Part shown: positions 1 through 9,086 of the stretch, piece by piece
Layout of the letters: each line of letters begins with the position of its first letter
How positions within the stretch are numbered: position 1 is the stretch's first letter
Assembly (NCBI GenBank): GCA_015059785.1
Contig: SUZS01000002.1
Coordinates: 62,001 to 126,000 of the forward strand
Source: Rikenellaceae bacterium
GTDB taxonomy: Bacteria; Bacteroidota; Bacteroidia; Bacteroidales; Rikenellaceae
Reading direction: 5' to 3'
Length of the DNA: 64,000 nucleotides
Translations under genes and position numbers: made by a program
Notes under the pieces: generated by a model
Told to the model about the DNA's origin: nothing
The model's input: only the letters and a program-made list of their open reading frames with translations
The model's database searches: none

Positions 1-1
1 T

Positions 2-586
2 AATACGGGTGGTATGGGGGCTTACACCTGCCTGCCATTTATTACGGAGGAGGACCACCAGTATGCTATGGAGAAGATTATGCGCCCTACAGCTGCGGCG
101 ATGATTGCAGAGGGTTGTCCTCTTACGGGTGTGCTCTATGGCGGACTGATGAAGACTAAGGATGGCATTAAGGTTATTGAGTTCAACGCTCGCTTTGGCG
201 ACCCAGAGACCGAGGTTGTCCTGCCGCTTATCTCAAGCGATATCTATGATATCTTTGAGGCTGTGGCAACTGGTAGACAGACCTCTGAGCCTACTTGGGA
301 GTCTCTCGCTACACTGGGCATCGTGCTGGCTTCAAAGGGCTATCCTGGCTCATACGAGAAGGGGTACACTATTGAGGGCCTTGAGGATGTAGATGGCGTG
401 GTGTACCATATGGGTACAGCCGTTAAGGATGACAAGATTGTTACGGCGGGTGGTCGTGTGATGATTGTTGTCTGCAAGGCTGAGACTCTTGCTGCTGCTC
501 ACGCAAAGGCGAATAGCGAGGTGGCAAAAATCAAGTGTGATAACCTGTTTTACAGAACAGACATAGGACATAAGGCTTTTAAGTAG
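2..586 (+). CDS. purD: Phosphoribosylamine-glycine ligase, C-terminal part (PurD, truncated by window edge)
   Basis: Second enzyme step of de novo IMP synthesis: joins glycine to phosphoribosylamine with ATP (cytosolic ATP-grasp ligase). The open frame enters the window from the left; the first visible residues NTGGMGAYT are the conserved glycine-rich stretch of the family. Further on, GVLYGGLM and [10 protein letters not shown] form the ATP-grasp/metal-binding core (Glu and Asn ligands), followed by the C-terminal domain. About 195 codons are present, roughly the last 45% of a normal-length protein. The stop is 1 nt before the folD start, so both are almost certainly co-transcribed. The N-terminus and promoter lie outside the window. 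Confidence 0.97.
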   Translation, partial: NTGGMGAYTCLPFITEEDHQYAMEKIMRPTAAAMIAEGCPLTGVLYGGLMKTKDGIKVIEFNARFGDPETEVVLPLISSDIYDIFEAVATGRQTSEPTWESLATLGIVLASKGYPGSYEKGYTIEGLEDVDGVVYHMGTAVKDDKIVTAGGRVMIVVCKAETLAAAHAKANSEVAKIKCDNLFYRTDIGHKAFK

Positions 587-587
587 T

Positions 588-1439
588 ATGATTATAGATG
601 GAAAACAGCTCTCTGCCAAGCTCAAGGAGCAGATGGCAGAGCAGGTAGTAGAGCTAAAGGCAAAGTATGGCCGTGTGCCTTCGTTGGCGGTTATCCTTGT
701 GGGCGAGAATCCTGCGTCGCAGTCTTATGTGCGCGGAAAGATTAAGGCCTGCGAGGTGTGCGGCTTTGAGAGTATTCTTATAACTCTGCCCGAGAGTGTG
801 TCAGAGGCGGATTTGCTCGCAGAGATTGCAAAACTTAACGACGACCAGAAGGTAGATGGCGTTCTTGTACAGCTGCCTTTGCCAAAGCATATTGATGAGG
901 AGAAGGTTATAGACGCCATAGCCCTTGAGAAGGATGTTGACGGCTTCCACCCTGACAATGTTGCAAACCTCTGGTTAGGCAAGCCTTGCATCAAACCTTG
1001 TACTCCAAAGGGCGTTATGCGTATGATTGAGGAGTGCGGCTTTAATGTTGCTGGCGCAAATGCTGTTGTTGTTGGCCGAAGCAATATCGTTGGTAAGCCT
1101 ATGGCAAAGCTGCTACTTGATGCCAATGCGACAGTCACTATCGCTCATTCTCGCACAAAGAACCTAAGTGAGGTTACTCGCAGTGCCGATATCCTTATCG
1201 CTGCCGTTGGTCGCCCTCGTATGATTACGGCAGATATGGTGCGCCCAGGTGCTATTGTTATTGATGTGGGCGTAAACCGCGATAGTGAGACCGGCAAGCT
1301 CTGTGGAGATGTTGATTTTGAGGCAGTTAAGGATATCGCTTCACACATCACTCCAGTGCCAGGTGGCGTTGGCCCTATGACCATTACAATGCTTATGCAG
1401 AACACCATAGAGTGTTTCCTTAATAGAGTAAATAAGTAA
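588..1439 (+). CDS. folD: Bifunctional methylenetetrahydrofolate dehydrogenase / methenyltetrahydrofolate cyclohydrolase
   Basis: Interconverts 5,10-methylene-THF and 10-formyl-THF (NADP-dependent oxidation, then hydrolysis), supplying formyl groups for purine synthesis. The 283 residues match the family length. Visible signatures: Y47-V-R-G-K51 with the catalytic lysine, the VQLPLPKHI segment, KPCTPKG, the Rossmann [13 protein letters not shown] stretch that binds NADP, and [10 protein letters not shown] near the C-terminus. It starts 1 nt after purD and is followed 27 nt later by purB, giving a purine/one-carbon cluster. Nothing is missing from the active site. Confidence 0.98.
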   Translation: MIIDGKQLSAKLKEQMAEQVVELKAKYGRVPSLAVILVGENPASQSYVRGKIKACEVCGFESILITLPESVSEADLLAEIAKLNDDQKVDGVLVQLPLPKHIDEEKVIDAIALEKDVDGFHPDNVANLWLGKPCIKPCTPKGVMRMIEECGFNVAGANAVVVGRSNIVGKPMAKLLLDANATVTIAHSRTKNLSEVTRSADILIAAVGRPRMITADMVRPGAIVIDVGVNRDSETGKLCGDVDFEAVKDIASHITPVPGGVGPMTITMLMQNTIECFLNRVNK

Positions 1440-1466
1440 AAACCTAATAAAATTCATATCAAAAAA

Positions 1467-2756
1467 ATGATTGAGAGATACAGCCGCGAGGTTATGCGTA
1501 ATGTATGGACCGAGCAGAATAAGTTTAATGCCTACCTAAAGGTTGAGATTCTTGCATCAGAGGCTTGGAGTACGCTTGGCGTAGTGCCAAAGGAGGATGT
1601 TGCAAAACTCTGGGAGAAGGCATCTTTCTCTATTGACCGCATCAAGGAGATTGAGGAGCAGACTCGTCACGATGTAGTAGCCTTTACCCGTGCCGTTTCA
1701 GAGACACTGGGCGAGGAGCGTAAGTGGGTACACTATGGTCTTACATCTACCGATGTTGTTGATACAGCAAATGGATACCTCCTCAAGCAGGCAAATGAGA
1801 TTCTTGAGAAGGATATCATTGATTTCCTTGAGGTGCTCAAGCGTCGTGCTTATGAGTTTAAGAATACCCCTTGCATCGGTCGTACACACGGCATCCACGC
1901 AGATATTACCTGCTTTGGCCTTAAGTGGGCGCTGTGGTACGAGGAGATGAGCCGCAACCTTGAGCGTTTCCGCACTGCTGCTCGCGGTGTTGAGGTTGGT
2001 AAGATGAGCGGTGCTGTGGGTAACTTCGCAAACATCCCACCTGTAATTCAGGACTATGTCTGCGAGAAGCTCGGCATTGCAAGTGCAGATATCTCTACAC
2101 AGGTTATCCAGCGCGACCGCCACGCATACTATATCGCAACTCTCGCCGTTATTGCATCAACCCTTGAGCAGATGGCTATGGAGGTGCGCAACCTTCAGCG
2201 TACAGAGGTACACGAGGTTGAAGAGTCATTTGGCAAGGGTCAGAAGGGCTCAAGTGCTATGCCGCATAAGCGTAACCCAATCAGTAGCGAGAATATCTGC
2301 GGCTGCGCTCGCGTGATGCGCGGATATATGGCTACCGCTTGCGAGAATGTGGCTCTGTGGCACGAGCGCGATATCTCACACTCTGCTACCGAGCGCATTA
2401 TCCTGCCTGATGCAACAGAGCTTCTTGACTATATGCTCTGCCGCTTCAAGGGTATTCTGGATAACCTCGTAGTCTTTGAGGATGTGATGATGGAGAATAT
2501 CTACCGCACTCGCAAGGTCATCTTCGCACAGAGAGTTATGAACGCCTTGATTGATAAGGGTCTTTCTCGCGAGGAGGCTTACGACACCGTACAGCCTGTA
2601 GCTATGCGTGCAATGGCAGAGCGTGCTGACTATCAGGAACTTCTCGCCCAGAATGAGAAGGTTGCCTCACTGCTCACCCGCGACGAACTTGACTCTTGCT
2701 TCACTCTTGAGTACTATCTTAAGAATGTAGATTATATCTTCGGTCGCGTATTCTAA
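1467..2756 (+). CDS. purB: Adenylosuccinate lyase
   Basis: Cleaves fumarate from SAICAR and from adenylosuccinate in IMP and AMP synthesis. It is a homotetramer of the fumarase/aspartase superfamily. At 429 residues it belongs to the shorter bacterial type (like Bacillus PurB) rather than the longer E. coli type. Visible: THG with His141, and the superfamily signature [11 protein letters not shown] at residues 261-271, on the mobile loop that carries the catalytic serine. The start ATG lies 27 nt after folD with no promoter-like box between, so it is read as the third gene of the purD-folD unit. A large palindrome follows the stop and may end transcription. Confidence 0.97.
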   Translation: MIERYSREVMRNVWTEQNKFNAYLKVEILASEAWSTLGVVPKEDVAKLWEKASFSIDRIKEIEEQTRHDVVAFTRAVSETLGEERKWVHYGLTSTDVVDTANGYLLKQANEILEKDIIDFLEVLKRRAYEFKNTPCIGRTHGIHADITCFGLKWALWYEEMSRNLERFRTAARGVEVGKMSGAVGNFANIPPVIQDYVCEKLGIASADISTQVIQRDRHAYYIATLAVIASTLEQMAMEVRNLQRTEVHEVEESFGKGQKGSSAMPHKRNPISSENICGCARVMRGYMATACENVALWHERDISHSATERIILPDATELLDYMLCRFKGILDNLVVFEDVMMENIYRTRKVIFAQRVMNALIDKGLSREEAYDTVQPVAMRAMAERADYQELLAQNEKVASLLTRDELDSCFTLEYYLKNVDYIFGRVF

Positions 2757-2760
2757 TTTT

Positions 2761-2878
2761 GTCGTGATAACGCGGCTACCTACTTCCGCTAACAAAAATC
2801 CCAGCAATGGCTGTACGCTTTAGTACTATCCATTACTGGGATTTCTGCCGAGCGTCGTATCTACCGCGTTCTGACAAC
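2761..2878. repeat. Large imperfect palindrome downstream of purB, possible terminator
   Basis: Nested inverted repeats. The inner arms at 2796-2810 and 2830-2844 match at 14 of 15 positions around a 19-nt loop. The outer arms at 2761-2775 and 2864-2878 match imperfectly and share a GCGG/CCGC end. There is no long U-run after the inner stem, so as a terminator it would be atypical. It may instead be a remnant of a small foldable mobile repeat. No second copy was noticed in this window. Confidence 0.6.
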
Positions 2879-2965
2879 AAAATAGGGCGACATAAAACGG
2901 ATAAAGATTCTTGTTTGTTGTATTTTTGATTAATTTTGTACAATGAGTAAATAGATAAAATCAAT

Positions 2966-4135
2966 ATGAAACGACTACTGCCTCTTGTTCTTGTTATTTG
3001 TGCCGCTATAGGTTGCACGCCAAAGCATAATCTTGAGATCAGATTAAAAGGTTTTCACAACGATACTCTGATTTTGGGTGTAATGCCATTGTCGGATTAT
3101 ATTGTAAATAACTATGATAATATGCAGACACAAACCCTTGTGGCTCAAGATGGTGTTATAAAGACAAATATTCCGACAGATGATTCTGCCAAATATTTTC
3201 AGCTTATAGCAACTCAATTATCTGTGCGCGAGGGTAGAGTATCTCTTCCGACACCTGCCGGTATAATCAGAAATTTTATTACTTCCAACGACAAAATCAG
3301 AATGGAGGTAACACCATTTGATAAGCATATTGAGGTTGCAGTAAAGCGCGGCTCGCGAGCCAATAGAGATATTGCAGATGTGAGAAATCAATATCGCAAA
3401 CTTGCAGCAGACTATTTTGCATTGCTTATCGGAGATAAGGGGCATCAGTTAAGCAGGATAGAACGCGGAGTGGCTATACAGAATAGTCTAAATGCTATGG
3501 ATAGCGCGTTAATAGAGAGTATCAAAAGCAATCCGGATAGAGTCTCTTCGCTATTCCTTTTATTCAACCTAACACTTTTGCCAGACGATATTGTTAAATA
3601 TATAGAGCATCTAAAACCTACACTTTTATCTCACGAATGGGAGGATGTCAATGCTCTCTATGAAAAGACAAAACAGATGTGTGCGGTGCGATGTAAAGCA
3701 AAAAGAATGATAGATGAAAATGGAGCGGCGTTTGACTTCACAAGCAAAGATATTAACGGCAATGAGTTTTCTCTTTCATCGCTTCGTGGTAAGTGGGTCG
3801 TCTTGGATTTTTGGGGTAGCTGGTGTGGTCCTTGTATGCGCGGTGTTCCAATGATGAAGAGATATTATGACCGCTACCGTAGTAATTTGGAGATTGTCGG
3901 CATAGCTTGCAATGATAAACAGGAGCAGTGGCGTAAGGCCATAGAGAAAAACGAGATGAGTTGGACAAATATCTTTCATCCCGATGATACTCTACCTGCC
4001 AATAGCATTATGATGAACTATGCCGTTGTTAATTTTCCTACAAAGGTTATCATCACACCAGAAGGACGCCTGCACAAGGTGTTTGTCGGAGAGACAGAAG
4101 ATTTCTACACAGAGATAGACGATATAATGAAATAA
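2966..4135 (+). CDS. TlpA/thioredoxin-like lipoprotein with DUF4369-type N-terminal region
   Basis: Likely a periplasmic, outer- or inner-membrane-anchored thiol-disulfide oxidoreductase. A lipoprotein signal peptide ends in the lipobox AIGC with Cys17. Residues about 20-130 resemble the DUF4369 beta-domain common in Bacteroidota, residues 130-240 are helical, and the C-terminal 150 residues are an AhpC/TSA-thioredoxin fold. The redox motif is W286-C-G-P-C290 and a cis-proline region VNFPTK follows. The total of 389 residues is usual for this Bacteroidota group. It stands alone, and no exact consensus promoter was found upstream. The physiological substrate (a disulfide in an envelope protein or a cytochrome maturation partner) cannot be told from sequence. 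Confidence 0.88.
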   Translation: MKRLLPLVLVICAAIGCTPKHNLEIRLKGFHNDTLILGVMPLSDYIVNNYDNMQTQTLVAQDGVIKTNIPTDDSAKYFQLIATQLSVREGRVSLPTPAGIIRNFITSNDKIRMEVTPFDKHIEVAVKRGSRANRDIADVRNQYRKLAADYFALLIGDKGHQLSRIERGVAIQNSLNAMDSALIESIKSNPDRVSSLFLLFNLTLLPDDIVKYIEHLKPTLLSHEWEDVNALYEKTKQMCAVRCKAKRMIDENGAAFDFTSKDINGNEFSLSSLRGKWVVLDFWGSWCGPCMRGVPMMKRYYDRYRSNLEIVGIACNDKQEQWRKAIEKNEMSWTNIFHPDDTLPANSIMMNYAVVNFPTKVIITPEGRLHKVFVGETEDFYTEIDDIMK

Positions 4136-4142
4136 CACGCAA

Positions 4143-4262
4143 GAAGCTGTCTAACAAGGAGATTTCTGCGTTACGCTTGCCCTCAAAATGCTCATTTACG
4201 CCAAGTAAACTCCGCTTTTTCGGGCTTCGCAAGCCTAAAACTACATCTTTTTATTCAACCTC
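4143..4262. repeat. Dispersed foldable repeat, copy 1 (degenerate left end)
   Basis: From 4169 onward the sequence matches copies 2 (20320-20437) and 3 (31099-31286) nearly base for base. The right terminal inverted repeat is intact at the end of the unit (ATCTTTTTATTCAACCTC), but the left one has diverged. The inner part can fold: TTTAC and GTAAA flank a GCCAA loop, and CTTGC pairs with GCAAG further out. There is no coding capacity. Like the other copies it is followed directly by a terminator-like hairpin. Confidence 0.85.
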
Positions 4263-4272
4263 TTAACAAAAT

Positions 4273-4304
4273 GTGGGTGACTATTTTACTTTTTAGTCAC
4301 CCGC
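4273..4304. terminator. Terminator-like hairpin attached to repeat copy 1
   Basis: The arms GTGGGTGACTA (4273-4283) and TAGTCACCCGC (4294-4304) pair over 11 positions with one G-U, around a T-rich loop. It lies between two convergent genes and could end both. The same hairpin follows copies 2 and 3 of the dispersed repeat, so it seems to travel with it. Confidence 0.7.
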
Positions 4305-4332
4305 TTATTGCTTGTCGCAGCAATGTATTTGT

Positions 4333-4707
4333 CTACTGTTCTATTTCGCCTTTCCACGAGATAATGCCCTCTGAAAGTTCTGTAACATCATAACCACATC
4401 CTACCATTATATCAGCTGCCTCCTTGCTACGACGCCCCCCACGACAATATACTGCAATAGGGCGTGATTTGTCAAGTTCATTGACTTTAGCTCTGAAATT
4501 CTCATCATCAATATTGATATTTACAGCACCTGGGATATGCCCAGCATTGAACTCCTCAGGGGTGCGCGAATCAATAAGTTGCACCTGCTCGTCGGCAATA
4601 AACTCCGCAAAACTATCGGCATCTACCGAATTATAACCCTTATTGCTATTTGCGCCACAGCTAACTAATATTGTAGCAGCAAACAATACATATAACACCT
4701 TTCTCAT
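4333..4707 (-). CDS. Rhodanese-like domain lipoprotein
   Basis: A 124-residue envelope protein with a single rhodanese domain. The signal peptide ends in the lipobox VSC with Cys17, so it should be lipid-anchored in the periplasm. The domain runs from about residue 25 to 122 and contains the CDC25/rhodanese landmarks DSRTPEEF and GHIPGAVNI, then the active-site loop with Cys88 in YCRGGRRS. The intact cysteine supports sulfurtransferase or persulfide-carrier activity; the donor and acceptor are unknown. It is monocistronic, with its own consensus promoter at 4740-4771. It is convergent with the TlpA-like gene, with repeat copy 1 between them. Confidence 0.9.
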   Translation of the reverse strand: MRKVLYVLFAATILVSCGANSNKGYNSVDADSFAEFIADEQVQLIDSRTPEEFNAGHIPGAVNINIDDENFRAKVNELDKSRPIAVYCRGGRRSKEAADIMVGCGYDVTELSEGIISWKGEIEQ

Positions 4708-4739
4708 AGTCTATCTTTTTAATTGTTTTAACTTCATCA

Positions 4740-4771
4740 CAAAGATAGTTAATAAATTATAATGTTGCAAA
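4740..4771 (-). promoter_or_regulatory. Bacteroidota promoter of the rhodanese lipoprotein gene
   Basis: On the minus strand, TTTG (4768-4771) is followed after 20 nt by TATCTTTG (4740-4747), an exact TAnnTTTG box. The expected start of transcription leaves a leader of roughly 30 nt. Confidence 0.75.
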
Positions 4772-4922
4772 TATTATAAGAGGAAACTATATTGTAATAT
4801 TTTATACGGTTATAATTGAAACTTATACCTTAAGTCTACAGATGTCATTTTGGTAGAGGTATATGAAAGAGACTGATGTTGCAAGCTGTCAACGCTCTCT
4901 ATCCCCTTGATAAGGGAAATAG

Positions 4923-4960
4923 AAACCGACGCCGTTTACAATAGTAAGCGGCGTCGGTTT
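4923..4960 (-). terminator. Terminator of the pyr operon
   Basis: A perfect 12-bp stem: AAACCGACGCCG (4923-4934) pairs with CGGCGTCGGTTT (4949-4960) around a 14-nt loop. It lies 15 nt past the pyrB stop on the minus strand. The stem is GC-rich with A/T flanks on both sides, and is placed to end the nine-kilobase operon. Confidence 0.85.
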
Positions 4961-4974
4961 AACATTGCACAGTG

Positions 4975-6045
4975 CTACTCCGCCTTTGTGTCGCAGTAGT
5001 AGCAGCGGTGAACACCGTTGTCGGCGGTGTAGAAGTAGCGCTCCATAGGCTCATTGTTTGTGATGCACTTATGGTTAGGGCAGCGCAGACCATCTATCTC
5101 GCCCTTCTCGTGGCGCTCTACCATTTGCTCGCCCTTCCAGCGCATAAGCGAGAGAATAAGTGCCATACGGACAAACTTACCATTCTCAACCTGACGGAAA
5201 TATGCTGCGCGAGGGTCGGCATCTACCTCACGGGTAATCTCATTCACGCGTGGCAGTGGGTGTAGAACAGCCATACGCTCCTTGGCAAGCTTCATACGCT
5301 CGGTATCCAGAACAAAGCAGTTCTTAACTCTCTCATACTCAGCCTCGTCAGTAAAACGCTCCTTCTGTACGCGGGTCATATAGAGGATGTCAAGGCTTCC
5401 CATAACCTCCTCAATACTATCTGCCTCGGTATACTCAATGCCGAACTTATCGCAGATATCGGTCTTGATATAGTCTGGCAGGCGAAGCTCCTCTGGTGAG
5501 ATAAGCACAATCTTAATGCCTGAATAGCGCACAAGTGCCTTAATGAGCGAGTGTACAGTTCTGCCGTACTTCAAATCGCCGCAGAAGCCGATAGTGATGT
5601 TATCTACATGTCCCAACTCGCGAGTGATAGTGAGCAAATCTGTTAGCGTCTGGGTAGGGTGGGAGTGGCTGCCGTCACCTGCGTTGATAATTGGCACAGG
5701 AGATACTGCCGAAGCGGCAAGCTGTGCGCCCTCAATATGGTGGCGCATAGCGATAATATCTGCAAAGCAACCTACAACGCGCACAGTATCCTCTACTGTC
5801 TCGCCCTTGCTTACAGAGGAGGATGCTGCATCTGAAAATCCCAAAACATTGCCTCCAAGCTCCATCATTGCAGCTGTAAAGCTGAGTCGGGTGCGGGTGC
5901 TTGGCTCATAGAAGAGTGTTGCGAGCTTCTTGCCCTTCATCTTCTCGCTATAAGCCTCGCGGTTTGCGATGATGTCTAACGCAAGAGCAACAATGTCGTC
6001 AGTCTCCTTGCGAGACAGGTCTGTAGGGTCAATTAGGTGCCTCAT
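4975..6045 (-). CDS. pyrB: Aspartate carbamoyltransferase catalytic chain fused to a PyrI-type zinc domain
   Basis: Catalyses carbamoyl phosphate + aspartate to carbamoyl aspartate, the second step of UMP synthesis. The catalytic part (residues 1 to about 305) has the carbamoyl-phosphate loop STRTR (49-53), HPTQ (129-132) and HPLPR (262-266). The protein is 356 residues, about 50 longer than a plain catalytic chain. The extra tail has C322-x4-C327 and C348-x2-C351 and begins RCPNHKCITNNEP, which closely resembles the zinc domain of the E. coli regulatory chain PyrI. The PyrI nucleotide-binding domain is absent, and no separate pyrI lies nearby. It is the last gene of the operon, 24 nt after pyrE. 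Likely role of the tail (inference): holding catalytic trimers together or making subunit contacts without CTP control. Confidence 0.95.
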   Translation of the reverse strand: MRHLIDPTDLSRKETDDIVALALDIIANREAYSEKMKGKKLATLFYEPSTRTRLSFTAAMMELGGNVLGFSDAASSSVSKGETVEDTVRVVGCFADIIAMRHHIEGAQLAASAVSPVPIINAGDGSHSHPTQTLTDLLTITRELGHVDNITIGFCGDLKYGRTVHSLIKALVRYSGIKIVLISPEELRLPDYIKTDICDKFGIEYTEADSIEEVMGSLDILYMTRVQKERFTDEAEYERVKNCFVLDTERMKLAKERMAVLHPLPRVNEITREVDADPRAAYFRQVENGKFVRMALILSLMRWKGEQMVERHEKGEIDGLRCPNHKCITNNEPMERYFYTADNGVHRCYYCDTKAE

Positions 6046-6069
6046 ATTGGTTGTGTTTTAGATGTTACT

Positions 6070-6699
6070 TTACTTAATCCAAGACTCGTCAGATGGGTTG
6101 TCGCGGAAAGCGAGGATTCTATCCTTCCACTCAGGTGCGATATATCCCTCCTCGGCTGCAACCTCTACAAGAGAGTCAAGGTTTGACAGTGAGTAGTTTA
6201 CAGTATTTGCTGCTGCGATACGCTCAACACCGCGCTTCATACCGTAGGTAAAGATGCTCACGATACCAAGTACCTCGGCACCAGCCTCGCGCAGAGCCTC
6301 TACAACCTCAATACAGCTACCACCAGTAGAGATAAGGTCCTCCACAACAACAACCTTTGTACCTGGTTCAAGCTTACCCTCAATGCGGTTTGTTCGGCCG
6401 TGGTCCTTTGCACCACTGCGAACATAGCCCATAGGCATATCAAGAATTGTCGCTACGATAGCTGCGTGAGCGATACCTGCAGTAGATGTACCCATAAGGC
6501 ACTCGCACTCTGGATAGTGCTTGCGAACAAGCTCTGCAAGGCCTGCCTCAACCTTCTCGCGTGCTGATGGAGCGGTGAGAATAAGGCGGTTGTCACAATA
6601 TATAGGGCTCTTAATACCGCTAGCCCATGTAAATGGCTGCTCTGGGCGAAGGAATACCGCGCTGATACTGAGCAACTCTTTTGCAATAATTTTCTCCAT
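6070..6699 (-). CDS. pyrE: Orotate phosphoribosyltransferase
   Basis: Transfers ribose-5-phosphate from PRPP to orotate, forming OMP. The 209 residues carry the PRPP-binding signature [13 protein letters not shown] at about 117-128, with the paired acidic residues E120 and D121. The flexible catalytic loop region with K98-D-H-G-R-T-N is also present. The N-terminal segment [16 protein letters not shown] binds the pyrimidine. It sits between pyrF (18 nt upstream) and pyrB (24 nt downstream) in the same transcription unit. Confidence 0.97.
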   Translation of the reverse strand: MEKIIAKELLSISAVFLRPEQPFTWASGIKSPIYCDNRLILTAPSAREKVEAGLAELVRKHYPECECLMGTSTAGIAHAAIVATILDMPMGYVRSGAKDHGRTNRIEGKLEPGTKVVVVEDLISTGGSCIEVVEALREAGAEVLGIVSIFTYGMKRGVERIAAANTVNYSLSNLDSLVEVAAEEGYIAPEWKDRILAFRDNPSDESWIK

Positions 6700-6717
6700 A
6701 TCTGTTCTGTTTTTAGG

Positions 6718-7416
6718 TTATTCTCCAATAAACTCACGGCAGCAACGCTCATAGGCTGCTACAGGGTCCTCGGCTGCGGTCACTGGGCGACCAACAACGA
6801 TAAAGTCAGAGCCAATCTCGCGGGCGCGAGCAGGGGTGGTAATTCGCACCTGATCGTCAGCTGCTGCATCTGCAAAGCGGATACCTGGAGTTACGGTCAT
6901 AAACTCAGCACCACAGTGGTTCTTCACAAGCTCTGCCTCAAGTGGGGAGCAAACAACACCATCAAGGCCTGCTATCTTTGCATTCTCGGCATACTTGGCA
7001 ATAGTGTCGTTGATAGTTGCGCCAATGAGAAGCTCACGCTGCATACGCTCCTCGCTTGTAGATGTAAGCTGTGTTACGGCAATAAGCAGTGGGCGAGTGC
7101 CATCTGGACGAGTAAGACCCTCAAGGGCTGCGCGCATCATATCTACAGTACCTGCTGCGTGAACATTGGTCATATCTACATCAAGGTGAGACAGCACGCT
7201 CATAGCCTTGCGAACTGTGTTTGGAATGTCGTGCAACTTAAGGTCAAGGAAAATCTTGTGACCGCGAGCCTTAATCTCGCGAACAATATCTGGACCACAG
7301 GCATAGAAGAGCTCCATACCAATCTTTACAAATGGCTTACGACCAGTAAAGCGGTCAAGGAATGACAATGTCTGCTCTTTGCTTGAAAAATCACAAGCGA
7401 TAATTACATCTCTCAT
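6718..7416 (-). CDS. pyrF: Orotidine 5'-phosphate decarboxylase (short type)
   Basis: Decarboxylates OMP to UMP, the last step of the pathway. At 232 residues it is the short, E. coli/Bacillus-like class. The charged catalytic network D58-x-K60-x2-D63 in [10 protein letters not shown] is complete, and the phosphate-binding end VTPGIRF and VVGRPVT are visible. Many Bacteroides use a longer type of PyrF (from memory), so the short type may be a lineage marker. It is followed by pyrE after 18 nt and preceded by pyrD after 14 nt. Confidence 0.96.
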   Translation of the reverse strand: MRDVIIACDFSSKEQTLSFLDRFTGRKPFVKIGMELFYACGPDIVREIKARGHKIFLDLKLHDIPNTVRKAMSVLSHLDVDMTNVHAAGTVDMMRAALEGLTRPDGTRPLLIAVTQLTSTSEERMQRELLIGATINDTIAKYAENAKIAGLDGVVCSPLEAELVKNHCGAEFMTVTPGIRFADAAADDQVRITTPARAREIGSDFIVVGRPVTAAEDPVAAYERCCREFIGE

Positions 7417-7430
7417 ATCTGTTTCTATTT

Positions 7431-8345
7431 CTATTTAACTATACCAATAATATCTTTAAGTCGCTCAATGCCAAACTTCTCCATAACCTTTGGCAGATTT
7501 TCAATAATCTCTTTGCAAGCAAATGGATTACGCAGATTCTCTGCGCCAACCTGAACAGCGCTTGCACCTGCCATCATCATCTCAATAGCATCCTCTGCTG
7601 TAGCCACGCCACCGCAGCCAATAACAGGAATTTTGCAGGCATTTGCCACCTGATAGACCATTCTTACGGCTACTGGGAAGATTGCACGACCAGAGAAACC
7701 GCCCATCTTATTGGCAATTACTGGGCGACGGCGAGCTATATCTATTCGCATACCTAACATTGTGTTTATCAGCGTCAGTCCGTCGGCACCAGCATCCTCA
7801 CACGCGCGCGCGATTGATACAATATCTGTCACATTTGGACTGAGCTTGATAAATACAGGCTTTGTCGTAACGGCCTTAACGGCTGCTGTTACTGCAGCAG
7901 CACTCTCTGGCGATGTTCCAAAGGCCATGCCGCCATTATGCACATTTGGACAAGAGACATTGACCTCTATAATCTCCACCTGTTCCTCACTGTCAATTCT
8001 ACGGCAACACTCTGTATACTCCTCAATGCTAAAGCCGCTGATATTGGCAATTATCGGCTTGTGGAAGCGCTTACGAAGTTCTGGGAGCTCGTGATTAATT
8101 ACCGCATCAATGCCCGGGTTTTGAAGGCCTACGGAGTTAATCATACCCGCGCTACACTCGGCAATGCGAGGCGTAGGGTTGCCAAAGCGAGAGTCAAGAG
8201 TAGTACCCTTGAAAGATATTGAGCCCAGAATGTTAATGTCGTAAACATCAGACATCTCTGCACCAAAGCCGAATGTCCCACTGGCAGGGATTATCGGATT
8301 GTCAAGCTCTACACCACAAAGTGTTGTTGATAAATCTCTTACCAT
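7431..8345 (-). CDS. pyrD: Dihydroorotate dehydrogenase B, catalytic subunit
   Basis: Oxidises dihydroorotate to orotate; a class 1B flavoprotein that passes electrons to NAD via the PyrK subunit. The 304 residues include the active-site loop [12 protein letters not shown] with the base Cys132 (class 1 enzymes use Cys, class 2 use Ser), the substrate-binding NSVGLQNPG and the FMN-phosphate loops GCGGV and GASAVQVG near the C-terminus. The start overlaps the pyrK stop by 7 nt, which fits a 1:1 complex made by coupled translation. Confidence 0.96.
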   Translation of the reverse strand: MVRDLSTTLCGVELDNPIIPASGTFGFGAEMSDVYDINILGSISFKGTTLDSRFGNPTPRIAECSAGMINSVGLQNPGIDAVINHELPELRKRFHKPIIANISGFSIEEYTECCRRIDSEEQVEIIEVNVSCPNVHNGGMAFGTSPESAAAVTAAVKAVTTKPVFIKLSPNVTDIVSIARACEDAGADGLTLINTMLGMRIDIARRRPVIANKMGGFSGRAIFPVAVRMVYQVANACKIPVIGCGGVATAEDAIEMMMAGASAVQVGAENLRNPFACKEIIENLPKVMEKFGIERLKDIIGIVK

Positions 8346-9076
8346 ACTATCTCCTCCTTTCTAAATACAGGACCCTCCTTGCATACGCGTTTTGCGCCCG
8401 CAGTAGTCATAATTGAGCAACCCATACAGATTCCAAAGCCACATCCCATACGCTCCTCAAGGCTAATCTCGCCATCAATGTCAAGAGCTAAAGTCAGTGC
8501 GCGAAGCATTGGCAGTGGACCACATGAGTAGAAGTAATCTGCATTCACTCCCGACTCCTTAATAGCGTCCGTAACAAATCCCTTAACGCCATAGCTACCA
8601 TCGGCAGTCGCCACGATAACCTTTGCACCTATAGCCTCAAACTGCTCGCGGTAAAATATCTCCGTAGCGGTGTTAAAACCCAGAACGACAGTCACTTGCT
8701 TGCCCTTTGCAATTAGGTTGCGCGCAAGGCGATAGAGCGGTGGAACACCCACGCCACCACCTACAAGAAGTGGCGCACAGCACTCTTCCTCGTCATTAAA
8801 ACCATTACCAAGTCCCGTGAGAGTATCTATCTTTGTGCCGACAGTCAGATGTGCCATCTGCTCTGTGCCCTTGCCTACAACCTTGTAGATAAGAGTCATC
8901 TTGCCCTCATCGTAGTTACACACAGAAATAGGGCGGCGCAGAAATAGACCCTCTAAAGAGAGCTCTACGAACTGTCCTGGACGGGTTATGGCGGATGTAT
9001 CACCGCTGAGTACCATCTCATAGACCGACCCGGTCAGCGCGCGATTGCTTACTATTTCAAAAACGACCTGTTTCAT
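8339..9076 (-). CDS. pyrK: Dihydroorotate dehydrogenase B, electron transfer subunit
   Basis: Carries electrons from PyrD to NAD. The ferredoxin-reductase-like fold binds FAD through RPISVCNY and NAD through the GGGVGVPPLY loop. The C-terminal cysteine cluster (C-x4-C-x2-C and one more, in MGCGFGICMGC and RVC) holds the 2Fe-2S centre. I start it at MKQVVFEI (245 residues). The longer open frame reaches back into carB and its extra 60 residues look like out-of-frame carB sequence. It starts 10 nt after carB and overlaps pyrD by 7 nt. Confidence 0.95.
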   Translation of the reverse strand: MKQVVFEIVSNRALTGSVYEMVLSGDTSAITRPGQFVELSLEGLFLRRPISVCNYDEGKMTLIYKVVGKGTEQMAHLTVGTKIDTLTGLGNGFNDEEECCAPLLVGGGVGVPPLYRLARNLIAKGKQVTVVLGFNTATEIFYREQFEAIGAKVIVATADGSYGVKGFVTDAIKESGVNADYFYSCGPLPMLRALTLALDIDGEISLEERMGCGFGICMGCSIMTTAGAKRVCKEGPVFRKEEIVW

Positions 9077-9086
9077 ATCAAAGCCT

